Positions 19,780 to 28,799 of a stretch of DNA of 64,000 bases are shown here, in pieces (positions within the stretch are counted from its first letter, which is position 1; every line of letters begins with the position of its first letter). The position numbers and the translations under genes were made by a program. A model generated the notes under the pieces. That model did no database searches. It was given only the letters and a program-made list of their open reading frames with translations, and was not told the DNA's origin. Origin of the DNA: Flammeovirga aprica JL-4 (GTDB taxonomy: Bacteria; Bacteroidota; Bacteroidia; Cytophagales; Flammeovirgaceae); contig NZ_JABANE010000017.1 in the NCBI RefSeq assembly GCF_012844305.1, forward strand, positions 1-64,000. The letters are read 5' to 3'.

Positions 19780-20640
19780 TTGAAACATTCACTTTACTTT
19801 ATTATCACTATTTCTTTTGGACTGAATTTCTTAGGATGTAAAGCAATTGAAAACCAGAATGAGGTTCCGAAAAAAATAACTTATAAGACTATTCACAAAC
19901 AAGAATTAGACTTACATAAAAAGAATATCACAGGCATGGTGTATTCCAAAAATCTGAAGTCACTATGGGTTCAGACGAAAACGGACAATGAACCTTACTT
20001 GTTTTTAATTAATCCAGCTACTGGAAAGACAAAGGAAAAAGTATTTGTCAGAAGTACTTCCTTGGGTTGGCAGGGTATCTCAAACCATGAGAATACGTTG
20101 CACATTGGTGATATTGGAGATCCTAAAAAAAGAAGGAGAAACATTCAGGTGCTTTCTATTTCTGAAAGGGAAATCCGTGAGCAGTTTGCTGTACCTTCTA
20201 TGAAGACTTTCTCCTATCCCAAAAGTAAAAAAGATGCCAAGGCAATGGTGTATCATCCTACTATGAAGAAGTTTTTTATTTTTACCTATGGTGAAGAAAA
20301 GACCGAAATCTATAGTGTTTCTTCAAAGTTGAAGAAAGGAACCCTGGAAAAAGTGGGAGAGTTGCCAATTGCTGAAGTGACAGATGTGCACCTTTCTGAT
20401 GACCTTTCAGAAATTATGATTGTGACCAATTCTGAAGTGAGTGTTTTTGCCATCAAATCGGATAAAGATATCTTGACGACAATAGAAGATGGAATGCCTA
20501 TCTTCCATAAAAAATTAAATAAGTGTACTTTCAAAAGTGCTTGTTTTTACGGAGAGAAAAATGCGTTGTGTTTGTTAGTACATAATCCTAGACACGATAA
20601 AACATATTATACTTTAGAGCAGAAGGAAGGTTATTTTTAG
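19780..20640 (+). CDS. Lipoprotein with predicted beta-propeller-like body, TTG start
   Basis: A 286-aa protein. Translation appears to begin at a TTG (19780): no ATG exists between it and the nearest upstream in-frame stop. The resulting N terminus is a good lipoprotein signal (FIITISFGLNFLGC, lipobox LGC). The body has repeated strand patterns such as GMVYSKNLKSLWV, HIGDIGDPKKRRRNIQVL and AMVYHPTMKKFFIFTYG, like propeller proteins of the esterase-like/phytase type. I cannot assign a function. A bidirectional terminator at 20655-20686 separates it from the siderophore operon. Confidence 0.7.
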   Translation: MKHSLYFIITISFGLNFLGCKAIENQNEVPKKITYKTIHKQELDLHKKNITGMVYSKNLKSLWVQTKTDNEPYLFLINPATGKTKEKVFVRSTSLGWQGISNHENTLHIGDIGDPKKRRRNIQVLSISEREIREQFAVPSMKTFSYPKSKKDAKAMVYHPTMKKFFIFTYGEEKTEIYSVSSKLKKGTLEKVGELPIAEVTDVHLSDDLSEIMIVTNSEVSVFAIKSDKDILTTIEDGMPIFHKKLNKCTFKSACFYGEKNALCLLVHNPRHDKTYYTLEQKEGYF

Positions 20641-20654
20641 GCTCTATTTCATCT

Positions 20655-20686
20655 AAAAAACCACCTTAAAAATTAAGGTGGTTTTA
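20655..20686. terminator. Bidirectional terminator ending the siderophore operon
   Basis: AAACCACCTT / AAGGTGGTTT with a 7-base loop and T runs in both directions, between the convergent stops at 20640 and 20720. Confidence 0.8.
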
Positions 20687-20719
20687 GGTATGACTCTTTA
20701 TAGTTATAGGAAATTGCCC

Positions 20720-21802
20720 TTACTGAGGAACAACACTTTCAGTAAGAGTTGATTTGGTTTTGATCACTTTATGAATAGCGGTCAATAAAGCGAAAACGAA
20801 AAACGAATACATCGGTATGATCATTAATACACCTTGTTGATTCATTGTAGCAAATCCGAACAGACCCATTCCCCAGTCAATCACCACCCATTGAAGGAAA
20901 TAGATTAGGGTCACGTTCTTACTTGCATAAACCAGAAATTGAAAGAAGTTAGTCTTTAATATGGCTTTTGAAATAAGGTGAGAAATATAAATAAATGAGG
21001 TGTTGACACCGAGTAATAACAGCATACCACCCGGGCCTAAGTGATAGTAATCTCCAAAATGATATTCATAATCAAAATAGCAAAGTGAAGCACCTATTAC
21101 CATTGTTGAAATAGACAGTATAACTACCTTTTTATAGAAAGCAGGAATATTGCTTTTATCATCCTTATAGAGTTCCCCCACAAATCTGCCCAACAAAATG
21201 AAACCCATCCAAGGGAATATTGGAAAGTAGACGTTGTATTGATTACCCCAAAGTAAATCTAATACATAATCAACGCCATCAATTCCTAATCGGATACCGC
21301 TTACTGCTCGGGAGAAAAGTATGATTCCCAATGCGGCGGCAAGAATAACATATTTGTTTTTGAAAATTGGGACACATAAACTCATTATGATCAATGATAC
21401 ACCTGCTAATTGTAGAATATCACCAAGCAAGAAAAAATGTATAGAATTATCCACAAGATGCTCCGGGTTTAATCCATGAGCAACGATCAGATTTTTAGGG
21501 AAAAAACCCAGGAGCATCGGGATAATAAATTTAAATGTATTGAGAAGGTAGCCAATACCTAGTATTTTAAAACCTCTAATGAGTAATGCCTTGAAACTTT
21601 GACGCTTGGAGAAGACAAATGAAATACCCATTGCTACCATAAATGAAGGACTTCCTCTTTCAATCCATTTCATGATAAAACCCAAGTTAGAATCGCTCCA
21701 GGTTTCAGCCGAAGCGTACATCATCATACAGTGCAGAGGAATAAGAAAAAGTACACTGACACCTCTAAAAAAGTCAAGTGAATGTAATCTTTGCGAACTC
21801 AT
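20720..21802 (-). CDS. Multi-pass membrane protein of the DUF1624/HGSNAT-like acyltransferase group, last gene of siderophore operon
   Basis: A 360-aa protein with about ten hydrophobic segments. The N-terminal motif LDFFRGVSVLFLIPLHCMMM is the hallmark of the DUF1624/heparan-alpha-glucosaminide N-acetyltransferase-like and YeiB-like groups, which carry acyl groups across the membrane. It starts three bases after the stop of the NIS synthetase gene, so it belongs to the siderophore operon. By context it may acylate or help export the siderophore, or process the ferric complex; this is inference. It has no counterpart in the well-known desferrioxamine and bisucaberin clusters. Confidence 0.75.
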   Translation of the reverse strand: MSSQRLHSLDFFRGVSVLFLIPLHCMMMYASAETWSDSNLGFIMKWIERGSPSFMVAMGISFVFSKRQSFKALLIRGFKILGIGYLLNTFKFIIPMLLGFFPKNLIVAHGLNPEHLVDNSIHFFLLGDILQLAGVSLIIMSLCVPIFKNKYVILAAALGIILFSRAVSGIRLGIDGVDYVLDLLWGNQYNVYFPIFPWMGFILLGRFVGELYKDDKSNIPAFYKKVVILSISTMVIGASLCYFDYEYHFGDYYHLGPGGMLLLLGVNTSFIYISHLISKAILKTNFFQFLVYASKNVTLIYFLQWVVIDWGMGLFGFATMNQQGVLMIIPMYSFFVFALLTAIHKVIKTKSTLTESVVPQ

Positions 21803-21805
21803 AAT

Positions 21806-23617
21806 TTATACAAGATTGGGTTGAAATTGATGAATAGGATTGTCGATCCTACCGATAAATTGAAGACTGTTGACAGGGTCAGTGAGGTCTACCATTTGTT
21901 TATTGTTTTGAAGTTGAAGACGGTTTAAACAGGAAAGAATAAAGTCCTCACTGAACAAATCACTTTTAATAAATTTATCTGAAAGGTGTCTATTTTCTTC
22001 TTGGTAAGATAAAATACAGTGGCTGACTAATTCCCAGAACTGATTTTCTTTCATAATATCATGCTCTTCTACAATTTGTCCGATAAAACGGAAGAAACAG
22101 TCAAAAACATCGGTCAAGATACTTAAAGCTTTTATCTCATCGGTAGTTTTTACCACTAATCGCTGAACTGGTTCAGGCAATCCCTCTTCTGCTTCAAATA
22201 GAACCACTTCTTCTGTAATATCTTTCATAAATACCCCAACTGGAACATTATTCTCCATCCTTAAAATAAGGTTTTCACCATGAGGCATAAAGGCAATTTC
22301 ATGTTGGTAAAGACAGTGAAGAAGTGGTTTGAGATAAACATTTAAATAACAACTCATCCATTCTTGAGGAGTTAATTGAGAGGTTTCAATGTAAGCTTTA
22401 AGTAAGGCGTCACCTTCTGGCGTGATGTGTAGAAGGGAAGCCATAGTAGTAGCTTTCTGTCCTTCTTTTAAATATTTTTCAGGAGATTCTCTCCACAGCA
22501 CCGCCAGCATTTTATTGTAGGCATTGGTTCTTCCGAGCGATTCAAAATTAGTATTTCTATACCCAAGCGTAGCTACCTCGCCCAGCATCTCAAAACCGTA
22601 TTTCTGCAAATATTCATCCTTTTGAAGTTTAGCATTGATCCACTCCGTAATAGAAGGGGTAGATTGCATATAGTAAGGAGATAATCCACGCAAAAATCCC
22701 ATATTCTGAATAGAGAGTGCCGTTTTTACATAAAACTTTTCAGGATAACTTTTATTGAAAAGTGTTCTGATAGATTGCTGAGGTTGGTAAGTATCAGCAC
22801 CTTCGCCCAATAAGATTAATTTCTTTTTAGTGATGTCTGATGAAAAAATAGTAGACAATTTACTTTGCCATTGCCAAGGGTGCATTGGGAAAATAACATA
22901 ATCTTCTGGGTCTAGACCTCTTACTTTGAGTACATTTTGGAAAATTTCAAATTGAGCTTTTCCCATTTCCTGATGCATCAAATCTTCATAATTCAGCCCA
23001 GCAACAGAGGTAAATGTAGCCACAGAACGGTGTCCTGCTAACCACAATAATTGAAACCCTTTTGAAGCCTCAGGGGAATAGTGCAGGAAGTCTTCAGCAG
23101 TAAAGCCAATTCTCCCACTGTTGGCCACAAAACAAGGGTGTCCTTCAATCATATTACCCTCTATTGTCTGGAAACTTGAATTAGCAAGAGTAAGTGCATT
23201 AAGATTGTTGTTTGAATATTTATAATTTAAAGAATAAAGCGTATTGGTAATCTCTTCCAAATAGGTCGGTAACATATCGGCAGGGATTTCCAATTGATCT
23301 TTAAATTCCTGAATAAAATCTAAAAGGAAAACGTCTACTTTCTTTCCATAGACTTGCTTAACAATGGTATCTGCTTTGATCCACCAGTGATCTAATTGCA
23401 AGACCTTTGCTCTGAAAATATAACTGACTTGCTGATCAGTACTTTGAATTTGATAAGTAGAAAATTCATCTTCAGAAATAAGTGCAGGGCTGATCAGTTT
23501 TTCATGAGCAAATTCGCTGATGGCCTTGCTCACATACTTCAAATTGACTTTTTGCCATGTTGAAGCCTCTAGATGATCAATGGCTTCTTTGTGATTGGCT
23601 AATGTTAGTGTATTCAT
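21806..23617 (-). CDS. NIS siderophore synthetase (IucA/IucC family, DesD/BibC-like)
   Basis: A 603-aa ATP-dependent synthetase that condenses N-hydroxy-N-succinyl (or acetyl) diamine units, via acyl-adenylates, into hydroxamate siderophores. IucA/IucC-type motifs are EGHPCFVANSGRIGF (about residues 160-175), FPMHPWQWQ (about 240), and the C-terminal FhuF-like part with MPHGENLILRMENNVPVGVF. The neighbouring decarboxylase and monooxygenase suggest a cadaverine-type substrate as in DesD and BibC. In bisucaberin producers the acyltransferase can be fused to the synthetase; here it is a separate gene just upstream, as in des clusters. Oligomer size and cyclisation cannot be predicted. Confidence 0.92.
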   Translation of the reverse strand: MNTLTLANHKEAIDHLEASTWQKVNLKYVSKAISEFAHEKLISPALISEDEFSTYQIQSTDQQVSYIFRAKVLQLDHWWIKADTIVKQVYGKKVDVFLLDFIQEFKDQLEIPADMLPTYLEEITNTLYSLNYKYSNNNLNALTLANSSFQTIEGNMIEGHPCFVANSGRIGFTAEDFLHYSPEASKGFQLLWLAGHRSVATFTSVAGLNYEDLMHQEMGKAQFEIFQNVLKVRGLDPEDYVIFPMHPWQWQSKLSTIFSSDITKKKLILLGEGADTYQPQQSIRTLFNKSYPEKFYVKTALSIQNMGFLRGLSPYYMQSTPSITEWINAKLQKDEYLQKYGFEMLGEVATLGYRNTNFESLGRTNAYNKMLAVLWRESPEKYLKEGQKATTMASLLHITPEGDALLKAYIETSQLTPQEWMSCYLNVYLKPLLHCLYQHEIAFMPHGENLILRMENNVPVGVFMKDITEEVVLFEAEEGLPEPVQRLVVKTTDEIKALSILTDVFDCFFRFIGQIVEEHDIMKENQFWELVSHCILSYQEENRHLSDKFIKSDLFSEDFILSCLNRLQLQNNKQMVDLTDPVNSLQFIGRIDNPIHQFQPNLV

Positions 23618-23623
23618 GATAGG

Positions 23624-24247
23624 TTATGGAAGTTGAATGTGATGTAACGCTTCTTGAAATTGTGCTCTATCATTAAAAGCGAGATAGGCTGTTTTTTCTT
23701 CAAACTCGATTTTTTTATCATACTTAAACCCAGCTCTTTTATTTAAAGCATGAATTTTATCGTTATTGACATCGGGTTCTACCACTACTCTTTCTACTTC
23801 TTCTTGTTGGAATAAGAAAGTGAGCAGGTAAACGAAAATATGAGTAGTAAACTGAGAGATCACTGTTTCTTTAGGACCAGCAAGAATATGAAAACCGTAA
23901 TCACCAATTTGTGCATCATAATGTTTACCCATTCTATCTTTAGGAGCATAATAAAACTCTACTAAAAATACTTTCTTATCATTGAGAACACCCCAAAACA
24001 CGCAGGTGTTCTTTCCATCTAAAATCTCTTTGTAAGAATCATAAACGGTCTCCACGGAACTGTTTCCCAGTTGCCAGTATTTAGCATAAGGAAGATTCAC
24101 CCAATGATGTAAAGTGGGGATGTCTTTGTTTAATTGAAAAGGAGCGAATTTAAATGATAAATCCTCGTTTATTTTATAACTACTTTCAGCGGCCTTTTTT
24201 GACCAGAAGTCAGTGCCGAAAGGTTTTTCTAATATATCTTGTAACAT
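23624..24247 (-). CDS. GNAT-family N-hydroxydiamine acyltransferase (IucB/DesC-like)
   Basis: A 207-aa acyl-CoA-dependent transferase of the siderophore-specific GNAT group. Recognisable parts are LHHWVNLPYAKYWQL near residue 45, DYGFHILAGPKE near 115 and the C-terminal RVVVEPDVNNDKIHALNKRAGF, which binds CoA and is shared by IucB, AlcB and RhbD. Its expected job is to acylate N-hydroxycadaverine (or a related diamine), giving the monomer for the synthetase. It lies 6 bases before the synthetase start and 5 after the MFS gene, within the operon. Confidence 0.88.
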   Translation of the reverse strand: MLQDILEKPFGTDFWSKKAAESSYKINEDLSFKFAPFQLNKDIPTLHHWVNLPYAKYWQLGNSSVETVYDSYKEILDGKNTCVFWGVLNDKKVFLVEFYYAPKDRMGKHYDAQIGDYGFHILAGPKETVISQFTTHIFVYLLTFLFQQEEVERVVVEPDVNNDKIHALNKRAGFKYDKKIEFEEKTAYLAFNDRAQFQEALHHIQLP

Positions 24248-24252
24248 TTTTA

Positions 24253-25443
24253 TTAAGCATTTGCGGTGGTCAGCTCAGTTTTAGATTCCTTCTTATTGAT
24301 GTATTCATTAAACCCTAATAAGAAGATACTTCCAGTAACTAAGAAACCAGAAATTGACATCCAGAATGTCATTTGAATTGAAAAGTAATCTACAGTGTAA
24401 CCTGCGATCATCGATGAAACCAGTACGCCAAAGTTTTGCATTAAATGAATTCTGCTGTAATCTGTAGCGTATTCTGATGGTGTGGAAAGTGTGAAAGCAA
24501 TGACATCAAACTGTACGTACAATTGGAAGATTGCCCATCCATAAATTAAACGTCCAAGAATGACTACTCCTTCAATCATACTACCTTGTAATGCAATACC
24601 CACAATACCTAATGCAATAGCAGGAATAATCTGTTTGAAACTACTTCTTTTCGATTTGAATTTATGATTGTACCATAGTGCCACCAAACCAACAAAAGCG
24701 GGAAGAGAATACATAAAACCGGAAACAACTTTGCTGTCAAATTCAGAAATACTTTCCCAATACACTGAAAAGAAAGGGCGGATTAAAAATGTACTGAAAT
24801 ACAACATCATGGTGATTGCACCCACCATAAAAATAGGCTTTTTAATATGAAAGAACCCCTGTTGCGTACTTGCCTCCTCGTGGACAATAGACTTCACATT
24901 TCGCTTGTATTTCAAATAGAAACACACACCAAGTTGAAGGAAATCGCCAGCGGCCATAATGAAAAAAACCACGTAGGTATCAATGAAATCTACAATTGCA
25001 CCACCAATAAAGGCTCCCAAAATTGCACCCAAGTGAACAATGACGGATAGAATACTGATAGAAGAAGTATGTTCGTCTTCCTCATCCAATTGCATAATAT
25101 AGGGGTAAATCAATAAGTAACTTCCTTTGAAAAATATCATCAGAAGTGCTATACCCCAAAAAAGAGCAATATGATCGACCCAATAAATACTCACACAGAG
25201 TAAACCTGCAATCAATTGAGTATAGATCAAAAGTGAGAAAAGGTCTGCATTCTTTTGCACTTTTGCCCAAAATGGAAAGGCGATCATCACAGTAAGACAG
25301 CATGCCGCTAAATAATAACCGACATGTGAAGGATCAAATATTTCAAACCGCTCCCCAAAAAACTGAGGGTAGAAGGGGTGCAGCATAGTATCGCTCACCA
25401 CAGCAACAAGTGTGATGAGCATTAATATTGTTTTTACTTTCAT
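24253..25443 (-). CDS. MFS transporter, probable siderophore exporter
   Basis: A 396-aa protein with about twelve transmembrane segments and a major-facilitator pattern; the TM2-3 loop is FPFWAKVQKNADLFS. Its place in the middle of a hydroxamate siderophore operon suggests secretion of the finished siderophore; import of a ferric complex across the inner membrane is possible but less likely. The upstream gap to the hydroxylase gene (164 bases) is large for this operon and contains a degenerate copy of the repeat seen at 32147-32220. Confidence 0.82.
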   Translation of the reverse strand: MKVKTILMLITLVAVVSDTMLHPFYPQFFGERFEIFDPSHVGYYLAACCLTVMIAFPFWAKVQKNADLFSLLIYTQLIAGLLCVSIYWVDHIALFWGIALLMIFFKGSYLLIYPYIMQLDEEDEHTSSISILSVIVHLGAILGAFIGGAIVDFIDTYVVFFIMAAGDFLQLGVCFYLKYKRNVKSIVHEEASTQQGFFHIKKPIFMVGAITMMLYFSTFLIRPFFSVYWESISEFDSKVVSGFMYSLPAFVGLVALWYNHKFKSKRSSFKQIIPAIALGIVGIALQGSMIEGVVILGRLIYGWAIFQLYVQFDVIAFTLSTPSEYATDYSRIHLMQNFGVLVSSMIAGYTVDYFSIQMTFWMSISGFLVTGSIFLLGFNEYINKKESKTELTTANA

Positions 25444-25512
25444 ACAAGTACTTCGTCTTTAAATAAGCAGTTGTACAATTAAAATCGGAAGTTTTGGATT
25501 TTCTTTTTTAGC

Positions 25513-25593
25513 CTACTCTGCGTTAGAATATCATCACGTAACTATAGCTATGCTCTTCTATTCTGCCTTGATTAGACTAAAAAATAATTATCC
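25513..25593. repeat. Copy 1 of an ~80-bp dispersed repeat, inside the siderophore operon
   Basis: This segment, with CTACTCTGCGTTAGA, ATCACGTAACTATAGCTATG and CTGCCTTGATT followed by ACTAAAAAATA, matches 32147-32220 at roughly 80 % identity in the same orientation. It sits between the hydroxylase and MFS genes. It lacks the clear terminal inverted repeats present at the second copy. Confidence 0.6.
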
Positions 25594-25607
25594 AACTTCT
25601 CCCAATT

Positions 25608-26921
25608 TTAAATGTGCAACTGCATAATTTCTTCTTTTTCAGAAACTTTGAATTGTTGGAAAGCAATTTTCTTCTCAATAGGGTAGTATTCTTTACCCGT
25701 AATTTCTTTGATGATGTAGGAATTACGGTAACTGCCCATACCAAGATCTGGAGATACAAAACCATGCGTATATAATTCCGCATTTTGAACAAAAATGTTA
25801 TCTCCTTCTTTGTCAATGGTATAATTACGGTTGGCTCTCAACCTTCCTTTTTCATCCCATTGTACATGCTTCAGAAGCCCTTCCATAAAAGAAGGAAGTT
25901 GGTAATGATAGCCTGTAGCCATCACTACTGCTTCTGTAGAATGCCTATAATATTTTTCTTCTTCATTTTGGAAAACTTCCAATTGAATTTCGTTCCCTTT
26001 TACATGAGAAGCAGTAACGGTTGAGTTGGTTCTAAGATTAATATCAACATCATTCATTAATTTTTTAGCGTAAATAGTATCGAAAATACTGTTAATCAGA
26101 TCAGAGTTAATGCCTTTATAAAGGTGTTTCTGCTCTTGCAGTAAAGCTTCTCTTTTTTCTAGTGGAAGCTCAAAGAAATAATCAACATATTCTGGAGAAG
26201 TCATTTCCAAAGTAAGCTTTGTATACTCCATTGGGAAGAATCTGTGTGAACGCGTAATCCAGTTTAATTGGTAGCCATAAGTATCTACTTCCTCCAATAA
26301 ATCACTGAAAACTTCAGCCGCACTTTGTCCACTTCCTACCACTGTGATGGCTTTCTTTTGCTGTAAGAAAGCTTTCTTAGAACGGTAAGAAGCAGAGTGA
26401 ATCGCATTTTCTCCAGCCCCTTTGAGAGCATCGGGAACATGAGGATTAGTTCCTGTTCCCAACACCACTTTTTTACATTTGTAAATCAAAGGTTTATCGG
26501 TTCCAGTAGTCAGACAAGTGATATAAAAGATTTGTTCATCCTCATTGTAGCATATCATCTCTACATTCGTGGAGAACTTCAAGGTATTCAATTGTTGTAC
26601 CACCCACTGACAATACAAATTGTATTCATTTCTAAGGAGTAAGAAATCTTCTTTGATATAGAAAGAATACATACGTCCCATTTTCTTAGCATAATTCAGA
26701 AATGAGTAGGGGCTGGTAGGGTCGGCTAAAGTCACCAAATCGGCCATAAATGGAATTTGTAAAGTAGTATTTTCCATCAACATGCCAGGGTGCCAGTTAA
26801 ACCTTTCTGATTTGTCTAGAAATAAACAATCCAGTTCTTCAATAGGGTCTGTAAGACAAGCTAACCCAAGATTGAAAGGACCAATTCCGATCCCAATGAT
26901 ATCATATATTTTGTTGTCCAT
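25608..26921 (-). CDS. Lysine/cadaverine N-hydroxylase (IucD/DesB/BibB-like)
   Basis: A 437-aa FAD- and NADPH-dependent monooxygenase that N-hydroxylates an amino-alkyl substrate in siderophore synthesis. Motifs are the FAD site GIGIGPFNLGLA (about residues 11-22), the substrate-side stretch FNWHPGMLMENTTLQIPFM, the NADPH motif VVGSGQSAAEVFSDL (about 195-210), the ATGY motif near 340, and NAELYTHGF near 380. With an upstream decarboxylase, cadaverine rather than lysine is the likely substrate. It starts 11 bases after the decarboxylase stop. Confidence 0.92.
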   Translation of the reverse strand: MDNKIYDIIGIGIGPFNLGLACLTDPIEELDCLFLDKSERFNWHPGMLMENTTLQIPFMADLVTLADPTSPYSFLNYAKKMGRMYSFYIKEDFLLLRNEYNLYCQWVVQQLNTLKFSTNVEMICYNEDEQIFYITCLTTGTDKPLIYKCKKVVLGTGTNPHVPDALKGAGENAIHSASYRSKKAFLQQKKAITVVGSGQSAAEVFSDLLEEVDTYGYQLNWITRSHRFFPMEYTKLTLEMTSPEYVDYFFELPLEKREALLQEQKHLYKGINSDLINSIFDTIYAKKLMNDVDINLRTNSTVTASHVKGNEIQLEVFQNEEEKYYRHSTEAVVMATGYHYQLPSFMEGLLKHVQWDEKGRLRANRNYTIDKEGDNIFVQNAELYTHGFVSPDLGMGSYRNSYIIKEITGKEYYPIEKKIAFQQFKVSEKEEIMQLHI

Positions 26922-26932
26922 TTGTCCGTTTG

Positions 26933-28465
26933 TTATGCTATGTTTTTTTCTTCTTCTACTATTTGATGCCCAATACGAGAGAGAATAGAAAGGATTTCTT
27001 CAAAATTCTCTTCCGTCATGATTGGATTCAGTATTGTAAACTTCAGGTAATAATTTCCTTTGAATTTTGTGCCTGCAACGACTGCTTCACCATCAGCAAA
27101 TAACTTTTTTCTTAAAAGAATATTTAAGCTGTTCAGCTGATTGTCATTCATATTTTCAGGCTTAAATCTAAAGACTAGAGAGTGTAAAGCAGGCGGATTC
27201 AATAACTCAAACTGATGATGATTTTGAATAATAGTAGCCGCTTTTTTAGTCAATTCTAAAGTCTGATCATAATAAGAACCAAGCTGTTCAGTGCCCATTA
27301 ATCTGAAGGTCATCCATAGTTTTAAAGCATCAAACCTTTTTGTAGTTTGAAGAGATTTGTCTACTTGATTCGGTACACCTGCATCTTTATGATCTTTAGG
27401 GTTGAGGTAATCCGCGTGGTGACTGATCAAATTCAGAGCATTTGGATCTTTCACCACAAAACCACTGCAACTTACCGTTTGGAAATAAGTTTTATGATAA
27501 TCTACAGTGACAGAATCTGATTTTTCTATACCTGCTAACAAGTATTGGTGTTTGTTTGAAAGTAATAAACCTCCACCCACAGCAGCATCTACATGGAACC
27601 AAATCTGATAGCGTTGTGCTATTGTAGCTATTTTATTTAATGGATCAATACTTCCATAATCTGTAGTACCTGCAGTCGCTACCACACCAATAGGACAATT
27701 GCCATTGATATATTCATTTAAAATAGCGGATTCTAGAGCTTCAGTATCCATCACAAATTGATCAGAAACCGGAATGCTGACCACGGCTTCTTCACCAAGA
27801 CCTAAAAGTGCGGCACTCTTTTTAATACTGAAGTGACTGCATTCAGAACAGAAGACCTTCAATCGACCTTTTGCCTGAGAAACTCCTTTCATCGTAACAT
27901 CATGTTGTTGTCTTTTATGATAAAAAGCGTCTCTCATTAATAAAACAGCCATTAAATTGGATTGTGTACCACCACTTGTAAACACACCATCAGGAGTTTC
28001 AAACCCAATTTGTTTACCTGTCCAATCAATCAATTTTTGTTCTATAAATGTTCCCCCAGCACTCTGATCATAGGTGTCTAATGAAGAGTTGACTGCAGAG
28101 AGGATCTGCTCACCAATCAGTGATGGAATTACCACCGGACAGTTGAGGTGAGCTATATATTTCGGAAGATGGAAAGCCACTGCATGATCCAGATAAATGC
28201 TTTCCAATTCGTCCATCACAAATTGTTCATCAAGCGGTTGTTTGTTGATGTTGATTTGTTCAAATACGGTTCTCATTTTTTCATGTTGAATGCCACTAAA
28301 CGGTTTTTTTCTTCTTTTTAAAAACTTGAAGATTCTTTTTGTAGCCGAGATGACTCCCTTTTTATAATTAATTACATTTTCTTCCTCTTGGTTGAAAAGA
28401 AATGAAAATTTAGTAGAGTCATTGGCTTTTTGCTGGTTGTTTTCCTTTGCTAATAAAGGCATCAT
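26933..28465 (-). CDS. PLP-dependent group II decarboxylase (DesA-like lysine / diamino-acid decarboxylase)
   Basis: First gene of the siderophore operon, 510 aa. It has the fold and motifs of the aromatic-amino-acid/diaminobutyrate/DesA decarboxylase group: GGTQSNLMAVLL (about 165-176), WFHVDAAVGGGLLL with the PLP-contacting aspartate, and the Schiff-base lysine K325 in DYHKTYF. It probably converts lysine to cadaverine for hydroxylation by the next enzyme; diaminobutyrate or ornithine cannot be excluded by eye. The ~80 N-terminal residues (basic, low similarity) are an extension common in this group. Confidence 0.9.
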   Translation of the reverse strand: MMPLLAKENNQQKANDSTKFSFLFNQEEENVINYKKGVISATKRIFKFLKRRKKPFSGIQHEKMRTVFEQININKQPLDEQFVMDELESIYLDHAVAFHLPKYIAHLNCPVVIPSLIGEQILSAVNSSLDTYDQSAGGTFIEQKLIDWTGKQIGFETPDGVFTSGGTQSNLMAVLLMRDAFYHKRQQHDVTMKGVSQAKGRLKVFCSECSHFSIKKSAALLGLGEEAVVSIPVSDQFVMDTEALESAILNEYINGNCPIGVVATAGTTDYGSIDPLNKIATIAQRYQIWFHVDAAVGGGLLLSNKHQYLLAGIEKSDSVTVDYHKTYFQTVSCSGFVVKDPNALNLISHHADYLNPKDHKDAGVPNQVDKSLQTTKRFDALKLWMTFRLMGTEQLGSYYDQTLELTKKAATIIQNHHQFELLNPPALHSLVFRFKPENMNDNQLNSLNILLRKKLFADGEAVVAGTKFKGNYYLKFTILNPIMTEENFEEILSILSRIGHQIVEEEKNIA

Positions 28466-28799
28466 TATGTTGGAAAGTTAAGATGTAATTTAGTTTTTGT
28501 TATTTAGAATAGTTATAAATAACATTGCAAATATTGACGAGGTTTTAGGACTAAAAGTATCGGATTCGGAAATTAAAATTACGAATTTGGGTATAAATTA
28601 TTTAAAGAGTAAGCGGTCTCAATTCAAATAATTCAATTTTAACTTATTGAAATGTAGTCTATTTTAATATTTATACTTTGATAAATACAATTATATATTG
28701 AGTTGACTTATTGCTTGAGTTATTTTAAATTAATCTAAATAAGTATAGTTTTGAGGTGTAAATAAATCAATTACAAAAACAAAATGCTCTCTCTCTAAC
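28466..28799. promoter_or_regulatory. Divergent control region of siderophore operon and AraC regulator
   Basis: A 334-base AT-rich gap between divergent genes, with no coding potential. On the plus strand TAGTTTTG (28746-28753) matches the -7 consensus for the AraC gene. On the minus strand AATATTTG, close to the -7 consensus, lies about 70 bases before the operon start. An inverted repeat GTTATTT/AAATAAC at 28499-28523, within which GTTATAAATAAC is itself near-palindromic, could bind Fur or the AraC protein. Confidence 0.5.
28499..28523. promoter_or_regulatory. Inverted repeat, candidate iron or AraC operator
   Basis: GTTATTT and AAATAAC, 7-bp arms separated by 11 bases, 34 bases upstream of the decarboxylase start and overlapping the expected start of transcription. 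The match to any known Fur box is weak. Confidence 0.35.

Noticed and set aside
19555..19788. Minus-strand 77-codon frame between metY and the lipoprotein gene
   Set aside because: Overlaps the start of the lipoprotein gene, has no signal, motif or clear control region, and has a composition typical of AT-rich non-coding DNA.
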